NCBI RefSeq assembly: GCF_008329535.1
Contig: NZ_NPKR01000004.1
Location: forward strand, 186,001-250,000
Reading direction: 5' to 3'
Length of the DNA: 64,000 bases
Source: Mycolicibacterium sp. P1-18
Lineage (GTDB): Bacteria; Actinomycetota; Actinomycetes; Mycobacteriales; Mycobacteriaceae
Shown in pieces: positions 45,589-54,778 of the stretch. The position numbers and the translations under genes are program-made. Each line of letters starts with the position of its first letter. Position 1 is the stretch's first letter. The notes under the pieces were generated by a model, which was given only the letters and a program-made list of their open reading frames with translations, was not told where the DNA came from and did not search any database.

Positions 45589-46158
45589 TCAGTCGTGTTC
45601 CTCGTTGGCGCGGCGCTCCCGGTAGGCCGCGACGTGCTGCCGGTTCCCGCAGTTGCCGGTGTCGCAGAACATCCGCGACCGGTTGCGCGAGAGGTCGACC
45701 AGGACCGCCTCGCAGTCCGGCGCGGCGCAGATCTTGAGCCTGCGCAGTTCGCCGGCGCGGATGAGGTCGGCCAGCGACATCGCCATCTCGGCACCCATGC
45801 GTTGCCAGAGCGGATCGTGAATGGACGCCAGGTGCAGGTGCCACTCCGGCATCTCCGCGTGACGCGTCAGCCACGGCGCCGCCCTGGTGTCGCTCAGCAA
45901 GGCGTTGACCTGACCCACCACGCGTTCCTCGTCGTCGGCGTAACCCCAGATCTTGCCGACCCTCGTGCGCAGCTTGCGGACCGACTCCAGTTCGGCGTCG
46001 TCCCGGTCCCGGCGGCCCGTCCACCCGAAACCGTCCAGGTAGTCGTCTAGCGCGGCCATGCCGTCGAGCCGTTCCCCGTCCACCCGATCGGTGTTGACGA
46101 GGACGCACGTGGCACGGAGGGTGAGTTCCGTGTCATGACTGAAATTCAATTGACTCAT
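45589..46158 (-). CDS. CGNR zinc-finger domain regulator
   Basis: A 189-residue protein with an ABATE-type stress-induced N-terminal domain (ELTLRATCVLVNTDRVDGER, RLRTRVGKIWG-like) and a C-terminal CGNR zinc finger: KICAAPDCEAVLVDLSRNRS and RMFCDTGNCGNRQHVAAYRE, with the C-x4-C...C-x4-C ligand set. Proteins of this type are thought to be DNA-binding regulators, often of a divergent transporter gene, as here. ATG 46158 gives the standard N terminus; an upstream in-frame start has no support. A TTGACTCATGAC repeat overlaps its start. Confidence 0.85.
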   Translation of the reverse strand: MSQLNFSHDTELTLRATCVLVNTDRVDGERLDGMAALDDYLDGFGWTGRRDRDDAELESVRKLRTRVGKIWGYADDEERVVGQVNALLSDTRAAPWLTRHAEMPEWHLHLASIHDPLWQRMGAEMAMSLADLIRAGELRRLKICAAPDCEAVLVDLSRNRSRMFCDTGNCGNRQHVAAYRERRANEEHD

Positions 46159-46207
46159 GACTCCTGTCGGCGGTAGCGTCACGACCAACAATCATTTTAC
46201 TCATTAC
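46150..46207. promoter_or_regulatory. Direct repeats between CGNR regulator and EamA transporter
   Basis: TTGACTCATGAC at 46150-46161 and TTTACTCATTAC at 46196-46207 differ at two positions (both G to T) and share the ACTCAT core, 46 bases apart. They lie in the divergent control region, one over the regulator start codon and one just before the transporter ribosome binding site. Binding by the CGNR protein is a guess from position. Confidence 0.4.
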
Positions 46208-46224
46208 ATGCCAGGAGGTGGCGC

Positions 46225-47205
46225 GTGACTGCCACGACGGACGTTCGACCCACCGCCGATCACTTTCGGACGGGTCTCCTACTCGCCATCGGTTCGGCCT
46301 TCGCGTTCGGCATGTCGGGTCCGCTCGGCAAGTCGCTCATGGAAGCCGGGTGGAGCCCGACCGCCGCGGTCACCGCCCGACTGGCCGGCGGGGCCGTGGC
46401 CATGGCCATCTTCGCGACCGCGATGAACCCGAGCTGGGTTCGCGAGGCCGTCGGCCATTGGAAGACGGTCGTCGCCTACGGCGTCATCCCGATCGCCGGT
46501 GCGCAACTCTGCTACTACAACGCCGTCTCGCACCTGTCCGTCGGCGTGGCACTCCTGCTCGAGTACACCGCACCGATCCTCGTCGTGGGTTGGCTCTGGG
46601 CCACCACCCGCCGCAGGCCGGGCAACCTGACGCTGGCCGGCGTCGCGCTCGCCGTCGCCGGAATCACGTTGGTGCTCAACGTGTTCTCCGACGCCCACAT
46701 CAACCTCGTCGGCGTCGCGTGGGGACTGGTCGCGGCCGTCTGCGCGGCCTGCTACTTCATGATGTCGGACAAGGTGAGCTCCGACCCCACCGACGAGAAC
46801 GGCCTGAACCCCATCACGCTCGCCGCGGCAGGACTGGTCGTCGGGGCGGCCGCCGTCGCACTGCTCGGCGCGTCGCACGTGATGCCGATGACCTTCACCA
46901 CGCGCGACACCGTGGTCGCCGGGTTCACGACGCCGTGGTTCGTCCCGGTGGTCGCGATGGCCCTGATCCCGACCGCGATCGCCTACACGCTCGGCATCAT
47001 GGGCGTCGCCCGCCTGCGCCCGAGGTTCGCCTCGCTGCTCGGCCTCTCCGAGGTGCTCTTCGCCGTGCTGACGGCCTGGGTGGTCCTCGGGGAAGCCCTC
47101 GCGGTCATCCAGGTGGTCGGGGGCGCCGTGGTTCTCGCCGGCCTGGTGCTGGCCCGCCAGGGGGACCGCAGCGAACGGTTGGCCCCGGTCAACGCGAATA
47201 TGTGA
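46225..47205 (+). CDS. EamA-type (DMT) transporter
   Basis: A 326-residue membrane protein with about 10 helices in two EamA repeats: LLLAIGSAFAFGMSGPLGKS opens the first, and VAWGLVAAVCAACYFMMSDK the second; GLSEVLFAVLTAWVVLGEAL near the end is a strong EamA signature. Members export amino acids or metabolites. GTG 46225 has AGGAGG 6 bases upstream. It is divergent from the CGNR regulator that probably controls it. Substrate unknown. Confidence 0.9.
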   Translation: MTATTDVRPTADHFRTGLLLAIGSAFAFGMSGPLGKSLMEAGWSPTAAVTARLAGGAVAMAIFATAMNPSWVREAVGHWKTVVAYGVIPIAGAQLCYYNAVSHLSVGVALLLEYTAPILVVGWLWATTRRRPGNLTLAGVALAVAGITLVLNVFSDAHINLVGVAWGLVAAVCAACYFMMSDKVSSDPTDENGLNPITLAAAGLVVGAAAVALLGASHVMPMTFTTRDTVVAGFTTPWFVPVVAMALIPTAIAYTLGIMGVARLRPRFASLLGLSEVLFAVLTAWVVLGEALAVIQVVGGAVVLAGLVLARQGDRSERLAPVNANM

Positions 47206-47215
47206 AGATGAGCTA

Positions 47216-47875
47216 GTGACCTTGCTCAGGATGTCGGCCCGCGCGGCCGCGATCGCGTCGGCCGTGGCCTGCACCGTGGCGACGCTGGTCGCCGCCCCCG
47301 CCGCGTCCGCCGAGCCCTGCCCCGACGTCCAGATGGTCTTCGCGCGTGGCACCAGCGAACCGCCAGGCATCGGCCGCGTCGGCCAAGCGCTGCTCGACGC
47401 CCTGACCCCGCAGCTGGGCGGGCGCACCATCGCGGCCTACGGAGTGAACTACCCGGCCACCTACGACTTCCTCGCGGCGGCCAACGGCGCCGAAGACGCC
47501 ACCAACTTCATCAGCGCCACGGTCGCGCAGTGCCCCGGCACCCGCTTCGTGCTCGGCGGATACTCCCAGGGTGCGGCCGTGATCGACATGCTCGCGGGCA
47601 TCCCGCCGCTGGGCAACAAGATCGGTGAGGTGGGGTCGGCCCCGCCGTTGCCCATCGCCCTCGACGGCAACGTCGCCGCGGTCGCCGTGTTCGGCAACCC
47701 GTCGGCGAAGTTCTCCATCCCCATCACCAACTCCACGTTCAGCGGGCGCGCCATCGACCTGTGCGCCGACGGCGACCCCATCTGCTCGGACGGCCGCAAC
47801 CCGTTCGCACACACCCACTACGAGTCGTCGGCCTTCATCCCGCAGGCCGCGAATTTCGTCGCGGGACTTGTTTAG
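47216..47875 (+). CDS. Secreted cutinase-like esterase 1 (Rv3451/Cut3-like)
   Basis: A 219-residue cutinase with a signal peptide (ending near AAPAASAEP) and the family elements CPDVQMVFARGTSEPPGIG, LGGYSQGAAVIDML (catalytic Ser117), and DLCADGDPICSDG (Asp, paired Cys) followed by HTHYESSAF (His). Such enzymes hydrolyse ester lipids in the mycobacterial envelope. GTG 47216 lies 10 bases after the EamA stop; the ribosome binding site is weak. It is the first of three tandem cutinase genes, as Rv3451-Rv3452 in M. tuberculosis but with one more copy. Confidence 0.93.
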   Translation: MTLLRMSARAAAIASAVACTVATLVAAPAASAEPCPDVQMVFARGTSEPPGIGRVGQALLDALTPQLGGRTIAAYGVNYPATYDFLAAANGAEDATNFISATVAQCPGTRFVLGGYSQGAAVIDMLAGIPPLGNKIGEVGSAPPLPIALDGNVAAVAVFGNPSAKFSIPITNSTFSGRAIDLCADGDPICSDGRNPFAHTHYESSAFIPQAANFVAGLV

Positions 47876-47888
47876 CTGATTTAGGCGT

Positions 47889-47894
47889 TACCAT
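47889..47894 (+). promoter_or_regulatory. Possible -10 of cutinase 2 (leaderless)
   Basis: TACCAT ends 5 bases before GTG 47900 and there is no ribosome binding site, consistent with a leaderless mRNA. Confidence 0.4.
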
Positions 47895-47899
47895 TCGGC

Positions 47900-48568
47900 G
47901 TGGCCTTCGATCTTGTTAGACGAACGACTCTCGCCGTTGCTGCGGCCTGCCTCGCCGTCGTCGCTCCCGTCCTGTCGACCGCGCCGACGACGGGTCTAGG
48001 GCTCGCGCCGGCCTCCGCCGACGACTGCCCCGACATCGAGGTCGTCTTCGCGCGCGGCACCAGCGAGGCACCGGGTCTGGGACTGCCCGGAGGATCGTTC
48101 GTCGAGGCGCTGCGCTCCAAGGTCGGCGGACGATCGGTCGGAAGCTACGCCGTCGCCTACCCGGCCGACTACGACTTCCTCGCTGCGGCCGCCGGCGCGA
48201 ACGACGCCAGCGCGCACATCCAGTACATGATGGGTGCCTGCCCGAACACCAAGCTGGTCCTCGGCGGCTACTCGCAGGGCGCCGCCGTGATCGACGTCAT
48301 CGCCGCGGTGCCGTTCCCCGCGATCGGCTTCAACAATCCGTTGCCGCCCAACACCCCCGACTTCGTCGCCGCGCTCGTCGCCTTCGGCAACCCGTCGGCG
48401 AAGCTGGGCCTGCCGCTCACCTCGAGCCCCGTCTGGGGCGGTCGGTCCATCGACCTGTGCAACGCCAACGATCCCGTCTGCACCAGCGGTGAGGACGTCG
48501 CGGCCCACCGCGCCTACGCGGGTGGTCCGGCAAACGCCGCGGCCAACTTCGTCGCCGGCCTGGTCTAA
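47900..48568 (+). CDS. Secreted cutinase-like esterase 2 (Rv3452/Cut4-like)
   Basis: A 222-residue cutinase: signal peptide (LAVAAACLAVVAPVLSTAP, cleavage near APASADD), CPDIEVVFARGTSEAPGLG, LGGYSQGAAVIDVI (Ser125), DLCNANDPVCTSGEDVAAHRAY (Asp and His). It resembles cutinase 1 along its length and probably arose by tandem duplication. GTG 47900 follows a -10-like sequence directly. Confidence 0.93.
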   Translation: MAFDLVRRTTLAVAAACLAVVAPVLSTAPTTGLGLAPASADDCPDIEVVFARGTSEAPGLGLPGGSFVEALRSKVGGRSVGSYAVAYPADYDFLAAAAGANDASAHIQYMMGACPNTKLVLGGYSQGAAVIDVIAAVPFPAIGFNNPLPPNTPDFVAALVAFGNPSAKLGLPLTSSPVWGGRSIDLCNANDPVCTSGEDVAAHRAYAGGPANAAANFVAGLV

Positions 48569-48610
48569 CCGGCCGCCTCTCCGCGACGGCCGCAGGTCGC
48601 CGACGTCGGC

Positions 48611-48616
48611 TAGCAT
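48611..48616 (+). promoter_or_regulatory. Possible -10 of cutinase 3 (leaderless)
   Basis: TAGCAT ends 7 bases before GTG 48624, with no ribosome binding site between. A leaderless start is likely. Confidence 0.4.
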
Positions 48617-48623
48617 CGCGCAG

Positions 48624-49301
48624 GTGACCTCCCAGCTGATTCGCAGGTTCGTTGCCGCCGCGCTGTCGACCGTCGCCGCCGCCGCCGCCCTTGTGGTGAC
48701 GCCCGCAGTCACCGCGGTCGGCATCCCGACCGCCTCGGCGGCCTGTCCGGCGGTGGAGGTGATCTTCGCGCGCGGTCGGCTGGAGCCCGCGGGCCCCGGC
48801 CAGATCGGCAACACCTTCGTCAGCGCGCTCCGCAAGAAGAGCGGAAAGAACGTGAACCTGTACGCCGTGCAGTACCCGGCCGACAACCAGGTCGACGTCG
48901 GCGCCAACGACATGAACGCGCGCGTGGAGAGCACGATGGCCAGCTGCCCGGACACCAGGATCGTGCTGGGCGGCTACTCCCTCGGCGCCGCGGTGACCGA
49001 CGTGGCGCTGGCCGTCCCCTTCGCGTTCTTCGGGTTCGACAACCCGCTGCCCCCGGGCGCGGATCAGCACATCGCCGCCGTCGCACTGTTCGGCAACGGC
49101 AGCGCCTGGGCAGGACCCATCGGAGCGATCAGCCCGCTGTACCGCGAGCGAACGATCGACATGTGCCACGGGGCCGACCCGATCTGCAATCCCGCCGACC
49201 CGAACACGTGGGAGAAGAACTGGACCGACCACGCGGCGAAGGCCTACATCGACGCCGGCATGGTCAACGAGGCCGCCGACTTCGCCGCGGCGCGGGTCTA
49301 G
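48624..49301 (+). CDS. Secreted cutinase-like esterase 3, divergent
   Basis: A 225-residue cutinase with signal peptide ([20 protein letters not shown], cleavage near ASAAC), [15 protein letters not shown] (Ser119), [20 protein letters not shown] (Asp, paired Cys) and [11 protein letters not shown] (His). It differs from the other two in the oxyanion region, ARGRLEPAG in place of ARGTSEPPG, and has GYSLG in place of GYSQG, so its activity or specificity may differ. The start GTG 48624 begins the signal peptide; the frame upstream is open but is the tail of the previous gene in another frame. The last 4 bases overlap truA: the CTAG serves both stops. Confidence 0.92.
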   Translation: MTSQLIRRFVAAALSTVAAAAALVVTPAVTAVGIPTASAACPAVEVIFARGRLEPAGPGQIGNTFVSALRKKSGKNVNLYAVQYPADNQVDVGANDMNARVESTMASCPDTRIVLGGYSLGAAVTDVALAVPFAFFGFDNPLPPGADQHIAAVALFGNGSAWAGPIGAISPLYRERTIDMCHGADPICNPADPNTWEKNWTDHAAKAYIDAGMVNEAADFAAARV

Positions 49302-50185
49302 CGGTCGCGGCGGTCCACCTCGTCGACCGTCCGCTTGTCGCGCGTCACCACGATCCGCGCTTCGAGTTCCGCATCGGCCGGATAGTCCACGCCGACCAGC
49401 GTCAGCCCGCGGGCCGGCGCGGTGGCGAAGTCACTCGACCGCCGGGTCGAGGTCAACAACTCTCCGCACCACCGAGGTTCGCGCCGACCCTCCCCCACGG
49501 CCAGCAGCGCACCGACCAGTGACCGGACCATCGACCAGCAGAAGGCGTCGGCGGTGACGTGGCCGGTGATGGCGTCGCCCTCGCGCACCCAGTCCAGCCG
49601 CTGCAGATCGCGAATCGTAGTAGCCCCGTCACGGTGACGGCAGAACGCGGCGAAGTCGTTGAGGCCCTGCAGTTCTCGCGACGCCGCCCGCATGGCGTCG
49701 ACGTCGAGCCGACGCGGCCACGGCGTGATGAACCTCGCGTCCCGTGGCCGCACACCGTAGGTGGCCGTGGACAACCGGTACTCGTAGTGCCGCCGCAGGG
49801 CGGAGAACCGGGCGTCGAATCCGGCTGGCGCCCGCACCACGTCGAGCACCCGCACGTCCTCGGGCAGCAGCCGGGACAGGCGACGCACCAGAGGCTGGAA
49901 CTCCGGCTCGTCGCGCGGAGTGCGTGGATAGGCCAGCGGAATCGCGTCGGCGGGGACGTCCACGTGGGCCACCTGACCGGTGGCGTGCACCCCGGTGTCG
50001 GTGCGTCCCGCCGCCCGGGTGACCACCGGCGTGCGGAACACCGTGGACAGCGCGTCGTCGATCGCGCCGGCCACCGTGCGCTGATTGGTCTGTGTCGCCC
50101 AGCCGGCGAAGTCGGTGCCGTCGTAGGCGACGTCCAAACGCACACGAACGAGCCCGCCACCGGAATCGATGGCGGGCTCGGTCAC
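49298..50185 (-). CDS. truA: tRNA pseudouridine synthase A (38-40)
   Basis: A 295-residue Tru[21 protein letters not shown], the catalytic Asp in [57 protein letters not shown] and [20 protein letters not shown]. It modifies uridines 38-40 of tRNA. GTG 50185 is 7 bases downstream of the rplQ stop; the ribosome binding site is poor, so coupling with rplQ is likely. Order matches Rv3455c-Rv3456c. Confidence 0.96.
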   Translation of the reverse strand: MTEPAIDSGGGLVRVRLDVAYDGTDFAGWATQTNQRTVAGAIDDALSTVFRTPVVTRAAGRTDTGVHATGQVAHVDVPADAIPLAYPRTPRDEPEFQPLVRRLSRLLPEDVRVLDVVRAPAGFDARFSALRRHYEYRLSTATYGVRPRDARFITPWPRRLDVDAMRAASRELQGLNDFAAFCRHRDGATTIRDLQRLDWVREGDAITGHVTADAFCWSMVRSLVGALLAVGEGRREPRWCGELLTSTRRSSDFATAPARGLTLVGVDYPADAELEARIVVTRDKRTVDEVDRRDR

Positions 50186-50192
50186 GTGTCGA

Positions 50193-50804
50193 CTACTTGG
50201 CGTCGTCGGCCTTCTCGTCCTCGGCGGCCTCGTCGGCAGCCTCGGTGGCGTCGGCATCCTCGACGGTGCCGTCTTCGACGAGGGCGTCCTCGACGACCTC
50301 GTCGGTGGGGCCGACGGCGGCCTCGGGCTCGACCGCGGCCTGCGGCGCCGCGGCAGCCGCGACGGGGGCGTTGGCGGAACCACTGCTCGACACACTGTCG
50401 CCGCCAGCGCGGCTCCGACGGGCCCGGTTGGCCTCGGAGGTGACCGTCTTCTCCTGCACCAGCTCGATGACGGCCATCGGGGCGTTGTCGCCCTTGCGTG
50501 CCTCCACCTTGATGATGCGGGTGTAGCCACCCTCGCGCTCGGCGAAGTGCGGTCCGATCTCGGCGAACAGCGTGTGCACGACGTCCTTGTCGCGGATCTT
50601 CTTCATCACCTCACGCCGGTTGTGCAGCGTGCCCTTCTTGGCGTGGGTGATGAGCTTCTCCGCGTAGGGCCGCAGCGCCCGCGCCTTGGGCTCGGTCGTC
50701 TTGATCCGACCGTGCTCGAACAACGACGTGGCCAGGTTGGCCAGGAGCGCCTTCTGGTGTGAGGACGACCCGCCGAGGCGAGCACCCTTAGTGGGCTTGG
50801 GCAT
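50193..50804 (-). CDS. rplQ: 50S ribosomal protein L17
   Basis: A 203-residue L17. The conserved part ([55 protein letters not shown]) covers about 120 residues, followed by a long Ala/Glu/Asp-rich tail of about 80 residues. L17 of M. tuberculosis has such a tail but shorter. ATG 50804 has AGGAGATAG upstream. It follows rpoA. Confidence 0.96.
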   Translation of the reverse strand: MPKPTKGARLGGSSSHQKALLANLATSLFEHGRIKTTEPKARALRPYAEKLITHAKKGTLHNRREVMKKIRDKDVVHTLFAEIGPHFAEREGGYTRIIKVEARKGDNAPMAVIELVQEKTVTSEANRARRSRAGGDSVSSSGSANAPVAAAAAPQAAVEPEAAVGPTDEVVEDALVEDGTVEDADATEAADEAAEDEKADDAK

Positions 50805-50825
50805 TGCGACTATCTCCTTGTGTGG

Positions 50826-50851
50826 CCGGCCCCCGTATCAGGTAGGGCCGG
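50826..50851 (-). terminator. Hairpin between rpoA and rplQ
   Basis: CCGGCCC and GGGCCGG form a 7-bp stem with a 12-base loop in the 66-base gap between rpoA and rplQ. It may attenuate transcription or mark an RNA-processing site rather than fully terminate. Confidence 0.35.
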
Positions 50852-50870
50852 GACGGTTTCTGCGTGTGGG

Positions 50871-51947
<1,077 letters not shown>

Positions 51948-52001
51948 CTATTTGATGCCGTTTGGTGTCCCAGGCCACCATGACCTGGGACGGTCACACG
52001 A

Positions 52002-52607
52002 TTACTTCGAGTAGAACTCGACGATCAGCTGCTCGGTGAGCGGCACCTGAATCTGGGCGCGCTCGGGCAACTGGTGGACGAGGATGCGCTGGCGTTCGCC
52101 GACGACCTGGATCCAGCCCGGGATCGGGCGGTCACCGGCGGTCTGACGCGACAGCTCGAACGGCAGCGTGTTAAGCGACTTCTCACGGATGTCGATGATG
52201 TCGTACTGCGAGACGCGGTAGCTGGGGATGTCGACCTTCACGCCGTTGACGGTGAAATGACCGTGGCTGACCAGCTGACGGGCCATCCGGCGCGTACGGG
52301 CGAGCCCGGCGCGGTAGATGACGTTGTCGAGCCGGCTCTCCAGGATCTGCAGTAGGTTCTCGCCGGTCTTGCCCGAGTGGCGGTTGGCCTCCTCGTAGTA
52401 ACGACGGAACTGCTTCTCCATGACGCCGTAGGTGAAGCGGGCCTTCTGCTTCTCCTGCAGCTGCGTGCGGTATTCGCTCTCCTTGATCCGCGCGCGGCCA
52501 TGCTGGCCGGGCGGGTAGGGACGCTTCTCGAAGGACTGATCTCCACCGACGAGGTCGACGCCGAGACGACGCGACTTGCGGGTGACGGGTCCGGTATAAC
52601 GAGCCAT
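52002..52607 (-). CDS. rpsD: 30S ribosomal protein S4
   Basis: A 201-residue S4, the usual length: ARYTGPVTRKSRRLGVDLVG, YRTQLQEKQKARFTYGVMEK, LLQILESRLDNVIYRAGLAR, and the S4 RNA-binding domain QLVSHGHFTVNGVKVDIPSY. It nucleates 30S assembly. It lacks the CxxC zinc-binding N terminus that some bacterial S4 have. ATG 52607 is 14 bases after the rpsK stop. Confidence 0.98.
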   Translation of the reverse strand: MARYTGPVTRKSRRLGVDLVGGDQSFEKRPYPPGQHGRARIKESEYRTQLQEKQKARFTYGVMEKQFRRYYEEANRHSGKTGENLLQILESRLDNVIYRAGLARTRRMARQLVSHGHFTVNGVKVDIPSYRVSQYDIIDIREKSLNTLPFELSRQTAGDRPIPGWIQVVGERQRILVHQLPERAQIQVPLTEQLIVEFYSK

Positions 52608-52621
52608 TTTCTAAATCTCCT

Positions 52622-53041
52622 CTAGACCCGGCGCCGCTTGGGCGGACGGCAGCCGTTGTGCGGCTGCGGCGTGACGTCGGAAATGGCGCCAACTTCGAGG
52701 CCGGCTGCCTGCAGTGAACGGATCGCGGTCTCGCGGCCCGAACCCGGGCCCTTCACGAAGACGTCGACCTTCTTGACACCGTGCTCCTGCGCCTTGCGGG
52801 CAGCGTTCTCGGCAGCGAGCTGCGCGGCGAACGGGGTCGACTTGCGCGAGCCCTTGAAGCCCACGTGACCCGACGATGCCCAGGCGATGACGTTGCCCTG
52901 CTGGTCGGTGATCGAGACGATGGTGTTGTTGAACGTGCTCTTGATGTGAGCGGCGCCGTGCGGAACGTTCTTCTTTTCCTTGCGGCGCGTCTTCTGGCCC
53001 TTCTTGGGACCAGCCGCTCCACTCTTCTTGGCCTGTGCCAT
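52622..53041 (-). CDS. rpsK: 30S ribosomal protein S11
   Basis: A 139-residue S11: [60 protein letters not shown] and the C terminus [18 protein letters not shown] are diagnostic. ATG 53041 gives the family start ([20 protein letters not shown]); the frame upstream is rpsM in another frame. Four bases separate it from the rpsM stop. Confidence 0.98.
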   Translation of the reverse strand: MAQAKKSGAAGPKKGQKTRRKEKKNVPHGAAHIKSTFNNTIVSITDQQGNVIAWASSGHVGFKGSRKSTPFAAQLAAENAARKAQEHGVKKVDVFVKGPGSGRETAIRSLQAAGLEVGAISDVTPQPHNGCRPPKRRRV

Positions 53042-53045
53042 GTGC

Positions 53046-53426
53046 TTACCTGGCCTTCTTCTTGCCGGCGATGGTGCGCTTCGGGCCCTTGCGGGTGCGC
53101 GCGTTGGTCTTGGTTCGCTGGCCACGCACCGGAAGGCCGCGACGATGCCGCAGACCCTGGTAGCAGCCGATCTCGATCTTGCGTCGGATGTCGGCCTGAA
53201 CCTCGCGGCGCAGGTCACCTTCGACCTTGATCTCGGAGTTGCTTTCGATGTAGTCGCGCAACTGCGACACCTGATCGTCGGTCAGGTCCTTGGTACGCAG
53301 ATTGAAGTCGATGCCGGTGGCCGACAAGATTTCCTGCGAGCGGGTACGGCCGATGCCGTAGATGTAGGTCAGCGCGATCTCCATGCGCTTGTCGCGCGGG
53401 AGATCGACGCCCAGTAGACGTGCCAT
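53046..53426 (-). CDS. rpsM: 30S ribosomal protein S13
   Basis: A 126-residue S13: [78 protein letters not shown]. It contacts tRNA and L5 at the subunit interface. ATG 53426 is the normal start. The 179-base gap upstream to rpmJ contains a hairpin and no gene. Confidence 0.98.
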   Translation of the reverse strand: MARLLGVDLPRDKRMEIALTYIYGIGRTRSQEILSATGIDFNLRTKDLTDDQVSQLRDYIESNSEIKVEGDLRREVQADIRRKIEIGCYQGLRHRRGLPVRGQRTKTNARTRKGPKRTIAGKKKAR

Positions 53427-53483
53427 CAGGCAGTGATTCCTTTTCGTTGCGGAGGTCTTGTCCCAGTCCGTTCCCCTCGCGGG

Positions 53484-53503
53484 GCCCGGCCTCCGTGCCG
53501 GGC
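53484..53503 (-). terminator. Hairpin in the rpmJ-rpsM gap
   Basis: GCCCGGC-CTCCGT-GCCGGGC, a 7-bp perfect stem with a 6-base loop, in the gap between rpmJ and rpsM. It could be an attenuator or partial terminator separating infA-rpmJ from rpsM-rplQ. Confidence 0.4.
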
Positions 53504-53605
53504 GTGTAGTGAGTCAGCCCATCTCTAAAGATGCGAGCCGGTCACTGGTACTGGGAGTTCATCATTCAGTTGTTGCGGTACTGCCTTTGCGCGATGCGCA
53601 AATGT

Positions 53606-53719
53606 CTAGCCCTGACGCTGCTTGTGGCGCGGGTCAGAACAAATCACCATGACCCGCCGGTGGCGACGGATCACCCTGCACTTGTCGCAGATGGGCTTGA
53701 CGCTCGGGTTCACCTTCAC
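53606..53719 (-). CDS. rpmJ: 50S ribosomal protein L36
   Basis: A 37-residue L36: [20 protein letters not shown] followed by [15 protein letters not shown]. The C-x2-C...C-x4-H zinc ligands are all present, so this is the zinc-binding form. Start is GTG 53719. It lies between infA and rpsM, the normal mycobacterial position. Confidence 0.96.
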   Translation of the reverse strand: MKVNPSVKPICDKCRVIRRHRRVMVICSDPRHKQRQG

Positions 53720-53777
53720 GGCGGTCGATCCTGTCTTGGTTGTTCGGCGACCAGGGCGTGCCCCGGTCGCGATCTAG

Positions 53778-53999
53778 TTACTTGTAGCGGTAAACGATGC
53801 GGCCCCGGGTCAGGTCGTAGGGCGACAACTCCACCACGACGCGGTCCTCGGGCAGAATGCGGATGTAGTGCTGCCGCATCTTGCCGCTGATGTGCGCGAG
53901 CACCTTGTGTCCGTTCTCCAGCTCAATGCGGAACATCGCATTGGGCAGGGGCTCGACCACGCGGCCCTCGACTTCGATGGCACCGTCTTTTTTAGCCAT
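53778..53999 (-). CDS. infA: Translation initiation factor IF-1
   Basis: A 73-residue S1-fold protein: [60 protein letters not shown] and [11 protein letters not shown] are essentially the standard mycobacterial IF-1. It binds the A site of the 30S subunit during initiation. ATG 53999 has GGAGGA upstream. It is the first gene of the block infA-rpmJ-rpsM-rpsK-rpsD-rpoA-rplQ. Confidence 0.98.
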   Translation of the reverse strand: MAKKDGAIEVEGRVVEPLPNAMFRIELENGHKVLAHISGKMRQHYIRILPEDRVVVELSPYDLTRGRIVYRYK

Positions 54000-54236
54000 G
54001 TCCTCCGTAATTCCCTGTCTGGCGCCGCAAACACCGCCTCCGACTTCAAAACGTGAGCCGGATTAGTAAAATTCCAGGACAGGGCACGCAAGGAGCCGGC
54101 GCGGAAGCCGCACCGTTGATCAATGGTACCCGCTCCCCCGCGCTCCCCAAAATCACCGTCACCAGCAAAGGTCGTAGGGTGGCAAGATCGGGCGAGGGTC
54201 CGGACGGCGACGCAGGACGAGCCATGGGGGGAACGC

Positions 54237-54743
54237 GTGACGGCTGCCTATCTGGTGGCGTTCATCGTAGGCGGGATCGCCGTGCTCTCGGCACTTCTGC
54301 TGGTCGACGTCGGCCACGGTGTCGGCCATGACGGTTTGCCCTTCCTGAGCCTGACCGGGCTGTCCGCCGCCCTGCTGGGCGCCGGAGCCGGCGGCTTGAT
54401 CAGCTCCTGGGCCGGCCTGGGTGCCGTGGGCTCGGGACTCGTCGCGGTCGGCGCGGCCGTCGTCCTGGTGCTCGCCTTCCAGGGACTGCTGCTGCCCTAC
54501 CTTCGGCGACAGGAGTCGAACTCCCAGAAGTCGCGGACCTCCTACATCGGCCTGCTCGGCACCGTCACCCTCGACGTGCCCGTCGGCAGCTGGGGCGAGG
54601 TCGCGTTCGTCGACTCCGACGGCAACCGGGTGCGAGCCAGGGCCGTCACCGAGGAACCCGAGGCGCTGACGAAGAACACCAGCGTCTACATCGCCGACGT
54701 CGACGCCGACTACCTCCACGTCGTCGCCGTGCCAGACCACTAG
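54237..54743 (+). CDS. NfeD-like membrane protein
   Basis: A 168-residue protein with two to three membrane helices in the first 90 residues (AAYLVAFIVGGIAVLSALLL, GLVAVGAAVVLVLAFQGLLL) and a C-terminal OB-fold-like domain (YIGLLGTVTLDVPVGSWGEV, AFVDSDGNRVRARAVTEEPE). This is the NfeD arrangement, and a flotillin gene follows 35 bases later, the usual pairing in membrane-domain organisation. GTG 54237 has GGGGGGAAC upstream; the frame before it is open but not family-like. Confidence 0.8.
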   Translation: MTAAYLVAFIVGGIAVLSALLLVDVGHGVGHDGLPFLSLTGLSAALLGAGAGGLISSWAGLGAVGSGLVAVGAAVVLVLAFQGLLLPYLRRQESNSQKSRTSYIGLLGTVTLDVPVGSWGEVAFVDSDGNRVRARAVTEEPEALTKNTSVYIADVDADYLHVVAVPDH

Positions 54744-54778
54744 CGCAGTCCCCCGACCCACCAAAGGAAGGCACCTAC

